A stretch of DNA of 64,000 nucleotides from Prinia subflava (lineage: Eukaryota > Chordata > Aves > Passeriformes > Cisticolidae): the NCBI RefSeq assembly GCF_021018805.1, contig NC_086259.1:930001-994000 (forward strand). Direction: 5' to 3'. The translations under genes were made by a program, and so were the position numbers. Every line of letters starts with the position of its first letter. Position 1 is the first letter of the stretch. Below, in pieces: positions 51,438 to 61,200 of the stretch. Below the pieces are notes generated by a model, which searched no databases, was not told where the DNA came from, and saw nothing but the letters and a program-made list of their open reading frames with translations.

Positions 51438-52710
51438 ATGGAAAGAGACAAAGCTGCTGATTTCACCTCAAGGAAGAAGAATCAGTGACAAATTCAGTCT
51501 TTAAGACACTGATTTTGCAAAACACAGGTATTTTGCAACTGATTTAAATATCAGCTCACAACATGATTCACCAATGCACATATGTATGCCAGGAGATACA
51601 ATTACTTCAAATATTTGCAGATTTGAAGTAAATATGGAGAGGAAATGGGTTCTATATAACATAATTCTATGTGTCATCGTACCCAAAAATAGAAGCACAA
51701 AGTATCTCTTTTCTAACTCTTTCCTCTTTCCCTTTGTACCTTTATTTCTAAACATGCAAAAATAAAGACTCTTTAAGAACACAAATTGATTTGGGACTTT
51801 GGGGGTTATTTTTTTTCTCCTCCCCCTTCCCCCTCCCCAAGAACATCTGTGTGATACAGAGTTTTGTCACTTGTTTCATTTTCTTTGGAAGGTTTTCTCC
51901 CCACCTCCCCAAACAATCCAGGTTTTCAGCAGGTTTTTATGATTAAGAAGCTACAAAGTAGATGCTTCAAAATATCCAAACATGCATTTAGAATGGAAAT
52001 ACAGTAACCTCATTATTGCTTATTATTAAATATAAGAAACTAGAGAGAAAACTGCCAGGCTTTACACCTCCCCTAAACAGTATGCAAGATGTCAAAGACC
52101 CTTGAGGGACCAAAATAATTAAATCAATTTGTCCTATGATTCAATAGAAACAAATGACAAATAGTTTGAGCTGAAAGGAACAAACAAATGCACCTACAGG
52201 GAACCAAATCCTGAGGTCTTTGTTCAGTCTTAACCTGGCAGCTCCCACTGAGATCCACTGACTTTGCTGAGAGATGTGAGGAGTTTAAACTGAACAAGGC
52301 TGGGAGGATTTCCCTGTGAACGGATTCCACACAGGAGCATCACAGGCACAGAACTGGGTGTCAGGCGGGGTAATGCACTGAGTGCAAGCCAACAATGAAA
52401 CCCTGGCACATTGAAAGTGATGCTATTTAGGTCACAGCACTGAGAATGTCAAATAAGCACGATTATCCCAGTCCTGTTAGATCTCAGCCTGTGCTTGGGA
52501 GCAGCAGGCTTGGGAGATGGACACATCCAGGGACCTCAGAGAAAAGCATCTCAGCTGATAAAAGCTCTGGAAAATAAAAACTGCTCTGAGAAAACACCAC
52601 ATGCTAAGGAAACTTTACGAAGACCCTAAATGGGAAAAAGGAAGTTACTGCAACAGAGTTGTCAGGGTTCAACTTCACAAAAAATTATTTTCTAAGCAAT
52701 TTCCAGCACA
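51438..52710. other. Noncoding DNA, no gene seen
   Basis: AT-rich sequence with a pyrimidine-rich patch near 51808-51838. Nothing identifiable was seen. Confidence 0.5.
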
Positions 52711-53010
52711 AAAAGTAACTTGTGCCATGTAGGAAAATATACTAATATATATAAAATATATTAAAATTTTCATCTACTGCCTAAAGTATCACTGTTCAGT
52801 TGTAAACCTGTAAATTAAGACTAGTTGGTGTTAATCTGTCCTGTCCCATCCAATCCACCAGTCATATGGATGGAGAAATACAGCATTTTTTTGGAAATAA
52901 GCCTACAGAACACCAAATGTAGAAGACTGGAGCCTACTAACCACCCTCCATTTTAAAATCATAGTATTATTTAGGTTGGACAACACCAACCAAGACCATT
53001 AAGTTCAACC
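52711..53010 (+). repeat. 300-bp duplicated block, source-like copy
   Basis: From AAAAGTAACTTGTGCCATGT to AAGTTCAACC. It is about 98% identical to 54584-54883 (about seven substitutions by my count). It consists of about 246 bases of unique flank plus the first 54 bases of the adjoining antisense CR1. Here the CR1 continues beyond the block to about 53347, whereas in the other copy it stops, so this is the likely source. Confidence 0.95.
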
Positions 53011-53347
53011 ATTAACCCCGCACTGCCAAGGCCACCACTAAACCATGTCCCAAGTGCCACATCCACATGGCTTTAACCCCTTCAGGGATGGGGACTCCAT
53101 CCCTCCCTGGGCAGCTCTGCCAGGCTGGAGAACCCTTCCTGTGAGGAAATTGTTCCTAATATCCAATCTGAGCCTCTCCTCCTGTCCCTGTTCCCTGGGA
53201 GCAGAACCCGACCCCCCCTGGCTGTCCCCTCCTGTCAGGAGCTGTGCAGAGCCACAAGGTTCCCCCTGAGCCTCCTTTTCTCCAGGCTGAGCCCCTTTCC
53301 AGCTCCCTCAACCTCTCCTGGGGCTCCAGACCCTTCTCCAGCTCCAC
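52957..53347 (-). mobile_element. CR1 LINE 3' fragment, antisense, about 390 bp
   Basis: Reverse complement of a CR1 terminus. It runs from AATCATAGTATTATTTAGG through CACATCCACATGGCTTTAAC, CTCCATCCCTCCCTGGGCAG and CCTTTTCTCCAGGCTGAGCC to CTGGGGCTCCAGACCCTTCT. It covers the end of the reverse-transcriptase ORF and the 3' UTR. The element's 3' end points left, toward the duplicated flank at 52711-52956. Confidence 0.93.
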
Positions 53348-54476
53348 TTTCCTCCTGTCTGTTATGCTTTCCAGGTTTTTAAGATTTACAAACCTCAGAA
53401 GTTTAAAACTTCTTCGAGCTCATTTTTGAATCTCAAGAATGGACAGATCCTTATGGCAGGGCAATATTTGAGTGCTGGAAAAACAGAGCTTTACATTTGC
53501 CCTCAACAATTTTGGCATGTTTAACCCATTAAAGCAGCAGCTCAGGGCCATCCTAAATGCCTCTCAGAGCCTGCCAGCTCCGAGCCGCAGCCCTGCTAAT
53601 TAAACACAGAAAAACAGGAGGGAGGGACCCAAGACAAATTAATTGGATCAGGAGCAGCATCCCACTGGCATGTCAATACCTTCTGTGGACTCTCCCAAAG
53701 ATCTCTGCAGAGCTGCCCTGCACAATAAAGCAGAGAGATTCTCCTTCCCAGGAATAAAGTGATATGGACGAGCAATAAGGAAGCTTTCTAATGAGGTGAG
53801 AGGAGACAAACAGGACACCGAATCCAAACAAAAATCAGTCTGCATTAAGGCACACATTTTAAGAGATAGGGCAAGGAACCAATGGAGTAAACTACCAAGA
53901 GAGATGACTAGAGGACTTCAGCATATGATTTCCCTCTTTTTCTGCCTCAAGTAGAGTTGCAAACTCACACGCAGCTGTCCAGCCGGGCTCAACACAGCAA
54001 TAACTTACAGATGAAATCATATAAGTGATAATAAATTTTCCACATCCTTCTGGCCTCAATACTTACTAACCTAAATTAAAAATGTATTTGATGCTGTGCT
54101 GCAGGTCTGGAAAATGTAGAGTCTTTGTTACATTGGCTGCAAGCACAGGGAAGTGTCATACTGCTTTTCGAGTGCCCTTTCAGCTGAACACAGGAACATA
54201 ACTCGGTGTGGGAGGCAAACTGAGAACCCTGCAATATGCAGGCTGGGAACAAACAGCAGCTGTCTGCACACGCCCCAAGGCCAGCACCAAGAAGCGCCCA
54301 GGCTCACAGGCTGCCCGCCCTCCCTGCTGGAGCACTCCCTGCACTGGCAGCGATGAGGAACGGCGGGCACGGAGCTGGCAGAGCACCAGCACAACACCTC
54401 CGTCCCTGCGTACAGGTGAGGAACGGTGCTCTTTGTGCAGCAGTGATGACATACAAGGCACCACCATAAGGGGATG
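53348..54476. other. Noncoding DNA between CR1 and the duplicated locus
   Basis: Mixed composition. The part 54260-54420 is GC- and CpG-richer and ends in a good splice-donor-like CAG|GTGAGG at 54413-54421, with a TTTCAG acceptor-like site ending at 54183. No reading frame between them is convincing as a protein. Confidence 0.4.
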
Positions 54477-54587
54477 TTTTAGGATATGTGCAACCCCATT
54501 GTTATAAATACGTAGCCAATCTAATTAATAAAAATGAATTTTGTTAATAATTTACAAAAATAAAATTTGGAAACAAAATTTGCAAAA
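54477..54587 (+). repeat. 111-bp repeat flanking the inserted block, left copy
   Basis: From TTTTAGGATATGTGCAACCC to AACAAAATTTGCAAAA. It matches 54893-55003 with five differences by my count. The two copies bracket the 300-bp insert like an unusually long target duplication. Confidence 0.93.
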
Positions 54588-54883
54588 GTCACTCGTGCCA
54601 TGTAGGAAAATATACTAATAGATATAAAATATATTAAAATTTTCATCTACTGCCTAAAGTATCACTGTTCAGTTGTAAACCTGTAAATTAAGACTAGTTG
54701 GTGTTAATCTGTCCTGTCCCATCCAATCCACCAGTCATATGGATGGAGAAATACAGCATTTTTTTGGAAATAATCCTACAGAATACCAAGTGTAGTAGAC
54801 TGGAGCCTACTAACCACCCTCCATTTTAAAATCATAGTATTATTTAGGTTGGACAACACCAACCAAGACCATTAAGTTCAACC
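54584..54883 (+). repeat. 300-bp duplicated block, inserted copy
   Basis: Copy of 52711-53010, in the same orientation and 1873 bases downstream. The left junction overlaps the 111-bp flank by the shared AAAA of GCAAAAGT (microhomology). At the right junction the CR1 part stops at 54883 after 54 bases, and a short AGTGGTTAA link leads to the second flank copy. Confidence 0.95.
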
Positions 54884-54892
54884 AGTGGTTAA

Positions 54893-55003
54893 TTTTAGGA
54901 TATTTGCAACCCCACTGTTATAAATACATAGCCAATCTAATTAATAAAAATTAATTTTGTTAATAATTTACAAAATTAAAATTTGGAAACAAAATTTGCA
55001 AAA
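54893..55003 (+). repeat. 111-bp repeat flanking the inserted block, right copy
   Basis: Matches 54477-54587 at about 95% identity. It is followed by A-rich AAAAACCCAAAAAAGCC. Confidence 0.93.
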
Positions 55004-55733
55004 AAACCCAAAAAAGCCACAAACAAAGTCAGTGCTGAGCCCAGGATTGGCACTGGGTGAACCCAGCCCTGGCCTCTATCACACTGGAACTCCCCTGTTC
55101 ACAATTTCAGTCCCAGCAGGGTCAGTTTATATACAGTTTTGGCTGGAAAGGGCATTGCTTTATACTTCTTTGTCCTTTTCCCACTCTTTCTCCATATTCA
55201 TGGAATTCTGTCCTCACTGTGGGATGCTTGATTGGATTTCTGAGAAGAGATGAATACTTGATTGATTTCAGGGAATCTCGTATTGGGATGCACACCCCAG
55301 ATAATGAAGTCTAGATCCATATCAAGCAATGATATGGATATCAATTGTCAGGGTAGTTGGCGAGTCCATCTCCGTGGGCTTATCCTTTCTCATAGCCACC
55401 CTCCTTTCTGATGTAAATCATGGTCTTTACCCAAGTTTCCAGCAAGGGCGTTTTTCAATTCTTAATCTTTTTACTTTATATCCAAGCCTGGGTGACTGCT
55501 ACCATATTCCTCCTAAAACATGGCTGAATTTGTACCATTGATACATCATATCACATGAACATGGATGCTTATACGTTTATATTGCGTGAACACGAATTAC
55601 ATCATATATTACACCCATCAAAACTTCTCAATGGCCAGACTTTGCTGCTTTACTGCAACTTAAGGGGCTGAAGTTGGTTGCAGCCTTTCTCAGCATTTCA
55701 GAAAGTATTCTCTGTTTTCTGTAGACTCTATTG
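55004..55733. other. Noncoding DNA, no gene seen
   Basis: AT-rich. The largest ORF (98 codons, 54957-55253) begins in the duplicated flank and has no recognised features. Confidence 0.5.
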
Positions 55734-55738
55734 GTACC
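55734..55738. repeat. Target-site duplication GTACC, left copy
   Basis: Identical to 56421-56425 on the other side of the solo LTR. Confidence 0.88.
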
Positions 55739-56212
55739 TGTAATAAATGTAATGGGTTAATTTGTGGGTTTTAGGGATAATAACACGTTGAAATCATGGT
55801 TTGGTAAAATGTAAAATAAATTGTAACTTAAATTCCAGCCAGCCATGGAATTAGGGAATTCCTAGGCCGGCACCACCCAGTAACCACTATTCAGGGGGAC
55901 ATAATAAGGTGCCGGGAACCGAAGACGATGAGATTGGCATCAGAAAGGAAGACACATTAAGATAAGCAATCAGTCCTTCTTCCCATGGACATCAGAGCCA
56001 TCAGAGCACCATCATCGCCGGGATCTCTGGAAACGAACGCCTTTCCATTCACAAACCTTGGTTTCCGTTCACCCACGGGAAGCCCAAAATTGGCATCTCT
56101 CCCTGCCGGAGGAAAATCTTTTCAACAGACCAACGATAGCTATGAATTTGAATAACCTCCTGGGAACAAAGAGACTGTGGGGGAAATCTTGTGCCGGGGG
56201 CAAAATACAGTG

Positions 56213-56219
56213 TATAAAA
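56213..56219 (+). promoter_or_regulatory. LTR TATA box TATAAAA
   Basis: A consensus TATA box inside the 682-bp solo LTR. A start site would fall near 56240-56250. The LTR could still act as an alternative promoter for plus-strand transcripts, but there is no evidence of use here. Confidence 0.65.
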
Positions 56220-56369
56220 CCTGAGCCCCAAAGGAGGCAAATCTATGAACTTTGGGGGGCTGCAGTGTGCCAGATACTGTGTCCCAGTTCACCCTTTGAC
56301 GATCTCCTGGGTCATCATCAACATAACTCCACTGAGGGTTTTTACCGAAATTCTGTAATTTGATCTTTT

Positions 56370-56375
56370 AATAAA
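56370..56375 (+). promoter_or_regulatory. LTR polyadenylation signal AATAAA
   Basis: Lies 45 bases before the LTR 3' end, with T-rich sequence downstream (TTATATTTTCAATTGGATTT), as expected at an R/U5 border. Confidence 0.7.
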
Positions 56376-56420
56376 CCGAATTATATTTTCAATTGGATTT
56401 TTGGATTGGCATTTATAACA

Positions 56421-56425
56421 GTACC
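56421..56425. repeat. Target-site duplication GTACC, right copy
   Basis: Identical to 55734-55738. Removing the LTR and one copy restores a continuous TTGGTACCCCCAGTGGG. Confidence 0.88.
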
Positions 56426-56466
56426 CCCAGTGGGATTTAATGATCAGTGCTAAATCTCTCTGCCTG

Positions 56467-56817
56467 TTGGGCAGCCGCTCGCTCCTGCAGCCGGGCAGGC
56501 CGAAGGCCGAGGGGCTGAGCGCCTCCAGGAACGCGCTCTGCTCTCCCGCCCCGCTCACACCAGCGCTGCTCCAGCCCCAGTGCCCTGCCCCAAAGGCCAG
56601 CCCTCCCTCTGTCACACCATGCTGGGAATGCCGCTCTTCCGGCTCCTGCCTTGCCTCAAGCAAATGGCCATGCTATGAAAAGCGCAGAACAGGGGTTTGT
56701 TTCCTCGGCAGAGCTTTCTGTGTCCCACGTCCGTGAGCAGGGTGCTCACCCTCAGGCCGGAGGCCGCGGCCCGCCCGAGCTCCCGACGCTGCTCGCTGGG
56801 CTGTGGGGGCAGCGCTC
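56467..56817. promoter_or_regulatory. Small CpG-rich patch
   Basis: Two clusters, about 56467-56562 and 56738-56817, each hold about ten CpG dinucleotides in fewer than 100 bases, in a window otherwise nearly free of CpG. The patch lies just downstream of the 682-bp solo LTR, outside its target duplication. It may be a small CpG island, a GC-rich relic of another element, or an unrecognised first exon. The ORFs through it (98-124 codons) are not recognised. Confidence 0.4.
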
Positions 56818-58079
56818 ACAACCACTTATCTGGCTTTTGGAGAGGTTTTGGGAGTGGGTCCAAGGATTTCTGTGACATTATTTTGTATTCACAAAGGTAC
56901 AGTTTAGAGGATCTGCAACTCAGTTTGCACCTACAGTGTGACAGCTCAGAAACTCACAACTCATGTCCCCAAGTGACTGAGGGACAGAATAAGTCCTAGT
57001 TTTAAACTTGAAAAATACACTCATAAAGGGAAATCTGTGTTTAAAATTTCCCCATAATGCTGTTCATACAGTGTCCAAGATTGGAATTAACACTATTGTA
57101 AACTAAAGCTGACCCAGGCCTGCTAGCTGGGATCAACCTTGGGGTACACATCTTTTGAAACTATTTTCTCCTTTTCAGTAAAGACCTTTGCCAGAAAAAC
57201 AGGTGTTCCACATTTCCTGGGGATGCAAATTAGTAGTTTCACAGCTCCTTTAACATTTCAAGTGCAAAACCAAAGGCTTGAATCCAAGGAAATATATATA
57301 TATTTTTACCACCAAATTAAAGCTTTACAGATTATTATCTGTAAACAATTTCCCTATAATAAGCAGGAGTATAACTAAATTAAGTCTTCTGATAAATCTT
57401 GCAAGATCAAAAGAAAAATCTCAATTATTAAGATTCTGAGATGCAGCTTAGATTTGTGCTGTCTTTTGCAGCAGCACACATTGTAATTTTAAGAAACATC
57501 TTACCTATGTGCATTCACGTATCATGGGTATTTTGCTTACACATTTTTCAGACTGCTGCAAATTAGCAAAATATTCCTACACAGAGACCCACACAGATCC
57601 AAACTAGACAGGAAAGTCAGTGAAAATGTGGGGAAGATTTGACTTGCATTTTCTCCAGTCAAAGAATATTAATATCTAAAAATAAAAAATGGGAATTATG
57701 TGCATTTATGCAAAAGTTTCACTGTGATTTCAGTAATTCTGTACTAGAAAGGCAAAGGGCCAAGTAATCAACATTTCTGCTGCTTGCCACTATTCCCAGA
57801 AGCAACATCACACAATGTTACCAGTTGCTACTTGATTAAGTTATTTTAAAGATTACCTACTGGTACAGTATCTGCCCATTATTCACAAAATATTTCAGGT
57901 AACATACGATGAATATTTCAGTAGCTTTGGTTTTTTGGGATTTTGTTTGGTTTGTTTTTTTTTTTTTTTATTTCAGAAGTTTCTTGGAAAGTTCTCTTGA
58001 CAAATTTTAAACGTTTGGTAGTGTAATGTGTCTGTGCTCAGTGCACCTTAAGAAAAACCTTAGAAATAAACCTACTTTT
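56818..58079. other. AT-rich noncoding DNA, no gene seen
   Basis: Contains a short (TA)n near 57293 and a T-rich run near 57955-57970. No ORF of interest was found. Confidence 0.55.
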
Positions 58080-58215
58080 TAAAAACCCAACAGAATAAAT
58101 AAAAACAAAGAAAAACCCAACAACACTACCAAAACCCTAAACAAACAAACAAAAACACCCCCCACACACACACACACATACACAAAAAAAACCCAAACCC
58201 GACCCAAAGAGACCA
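58080..58215 (+). repeat. A/C-rich low-complexity tract with a short (CA)n
   Basis: Almost free of G and T. AAAACCCAAC-type and ACAAACAAACAAA segments surround (CA)10 near 58155-58178. It is not a telomeric TTAGGG array, since the CCCAAA units are irregular. Confidence 0.85.
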
Positions 58216-61200
58216 AACCCAAACCAATCAAGGAATTAATCCCAAAAAATCTTTTCAAATTTGTTTTCAATAGCAAGGAAGCTGCCTGTTGTACTTCAGG
58301 AGCCCTAATCTCTGTTGTTCAGAGTGGGTTTTTTAACTCTCTGAAATGAGCTTCTCAAACTTGAGGAACAGGAGAACAATTTGCTGCAAATAGGGGAAAA
58401 CAAAGAAAGGAGCAATCCAGCTGAAAAAGGCATATCCTAAGTTAGAAAGGCTGTGTAACTTTGGTTTTTTCTGTTATCAATATTGTATTAACTCGATGAA
58501 AATGTGTTGAAACAGCAGAAAGTGAGATAGGCCACTACAGTGAAAGGCAGCTGTTCGGACACATCACTCATGCCAGTTTTAAAGTCTAATTTTCAGGTTG
58601 CAGTGAGTGGCAGCCTCACAGATCCAGGTTCTGCCTGTGCTGGCTGCTCTCTGGAACCACCCAGGACGTGAGGAGCCCCTGCACAGGAAGAATCAGTCAG
58701 ATCCAAGAGTTCACAGTGTTATTACATTTTCAATTTCTGTCCAAGTGCAAGTGTGTGATCCCATACCCTTTGGATTTCAAAAAGCCATTGCATTGAATCA
58801 AACCTCAAGAAGGCAGATTAAATATAAATAACAAAGTATTTTAGCACAGCTCTGAAGGAGGGCAAAAGGGTCTTGAAATATGTTGTTTTCAGTAGTTCTA
58901 CCTGTCACTCAAAGCCCTGAGGAGAAAAGCAAAGCTCACATGAGGATGGTGCTGCATCCTCAGTACAGAGGCAGAGGATGCAGTAAGGAGAGTACAGAGA
59001 TAACAGTACAGCAATTGTTCAGGTTTGCTAGCAAAACCTGGCAGGAGGGAAGGCAGAGAACACCTTTGAACTGTAAAATGGAAAGGTGGGAACCACTTGC
59101 ACAAATCCCTGTCCGTGCTTAGCAGCAGCCTGGGGGTGTCACCTCAATTCGTGGCGAGTTCACTCTGCTGCTTGATGGATTTAGCAAATTTTGGTGCAGT
59201 TAGGTCTTCTTATCCCCATAACAAAATTAGGACCTCGTTTTATTTAATGTATCATTTTTTTCTTAATTTTCAGGCAGTTGTTGCAGTTTCCCAGCAGTTA
59301 ATTTTCTTTGCCAACAAATCAGAACTTGGGGCACTGCTCAGTCCCTGCAGCAAAGGCTGCTCTACTTTAACCAGTGGGATGTGCTGCTCCAGCAGGGAAT
59401 GACCAGAACAAAGGGATAACCTGCACAGTGTCTCTGGGCCACTTTGACCCAGCTGGAGAATGGCCAGAGAGCATCTCTGCCCAGTCCCTGGGATGCTCTG
59501 AAGCATATTTACTCTTTCACAGCTATTCTCTTCATTGGTGAGCCACCTCTCCTCACGGAATCTCTTCTGAGCAGGAAGGGCCCTCCTCACACCCTCACTG
59601 CACCACTCGGGATCTCCTGGGAGCTCTGCAACACCAGCTGCACCTGTTTACTACAACACTGCTTAGAATTGCATCTGGACCTGTAATCCATAAAGATAAA
59701 ATAAATATGAAAAATAAAGAAAGGGAAAAATTTGACACAGCAGAGACTACAAAAAGCAGGAGGTGCTCAGCACCCCATGCACAATTTAAAAGCTCTGTGG
59801 TATGTTAACTAGGGTTGAGCCCTGAGCAATCCTGTGACTAAGCACACATTAAAGAAACATAAGCACATAATAACTATTAACAGAATTTTTCTGAGAGAGA
59901 TTTCAAGAGGTTGTGGGTTTGGGGGGTAAGGTCTGTGGCATTTAATTTTCACCAATTCCATAGTCAGGAAGTCTTACACAACAGATAGTATAGAACATGT
60001 TATATTCTATAACAAAAATTTCCAAAGATTTTTATTGTATGGCAGACACTACCAACTTTGATAAAGAAAGCAGGAATTGGAGATATTGGAATGCTGTGCC
60101 TATCCAGTCAGAAGCCCTTTCAGGATGAGATTTGAAAGGAGATGCTAAGAAGAAGAATTCTGCATGGGTGGGAGAAAACCCAGGAGCAGGAATCCAATAC
60201 ACCTCAGTGCTAACACCTCTTTGCTGGGGTTTTGGACCAGCAAACCCACAGCAATGCAGATAAAACATTGCAGACAGAGAAGATAAAGCTTAAAACTTCC
60301 TGAAGGGATTCTGGTGGACAGGAAGAATCTACACATCTGATATTGTGATCCACCTGCTCAAGGTAGCGACGGTTGCAGACAGATAATGCACAGATATACA
60401 AAACAACTGCTAATTGCTCCTTTTGCCTCACCTCTCACAACCCTCAGGCTGCTCTGCCTCCTCCCTCAGCACTGTGGATTTCCTTGGATCTCAGTGCAGT
60501 TGCTGCCCTTTGCCACCCCCACTCCCTGCACCTCTCAGCACCCTCTGGTTTGTCCCTGTCATCTCCAAGGCCCCCTGACCTGCAGGGTCAGTGCTGCCCT
60601 CACCCCCTGCCTCTACTGCAGCCCCTTGCTGGGTGCTGACTCCCTGCTGGGACAACTGACCCTCTTAGAAACCAGGATCCCAAAAGACAAAAGGAAAACC
60701 AAACCCAGTCCATTCCTAGACAAGCTCCTGCTTGGTGGGGCCTGACTGCTCATACAGCACATTTCTGAGCAAATGCAGCCTCACACAAGGGTCACTCTCA
60801 CTCCCAGGACATGTTTCCCTGGTGAGGTGCAGCTGGAGCAGTGCTGGCACCATAGCACTGCTCACAGGGTGTAGGATATTATGCATGAATAGCTGAGAAA
60901 TTTATGGGATTTAAACCTGAGGTTGAAAAGCTGCTGGTTGGTTCTGGGTGCTTGGTAGGCATGACAACTTCTTTTGTGATTAATTCTAACAATAACTTAG
61001 TTTTAGGATCCTCTGACATAAAAGTCTTGCCTGCTACAATATTAAATAGGAGATAAATCCAGGGAAATGTATTTGTTACTAAATCTTTTCACTTTTAAAA
61101 AACATCTTTATAATATTGCCAGATGAAGATCTCAATTTGGAAAGCACTGACACATCTGGAAATTTTATCATTTTTTGTCAGGACACAGCAAAAGAAATTT

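Larger units (their letters stand above)
55739..56420 (+). mobile_element. Complete solo LTR of an endogenous retrovirus, 682 bp
   Basis: It starts TGTAATAAATG and ends CATTTATAACA, an 11-bp terminal inverted repeat with one mismatch, with TG...CA ends and a perfect 5-bp target duplication (GTACC). Promoter and processing signals are well placed: TATAAAA at 56213-56219 and AATAAA at 56370-56375, about 150 bases apart. This gives a U3 of about 500 bases, an R of roughly 150 and a short U5. No internal region or partner LTR is present. It is a different family from the 1381-bp LTR at 8160 and looks well preserved. Confidence 0.9.

Noticed and set aside
58080..58215. Interstitial telomeric repeat
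   Set aside because: CCCAAA/CCCAAC units are irregular and not CCCTAA. It is A/C low complexity with a CA microsatellite.
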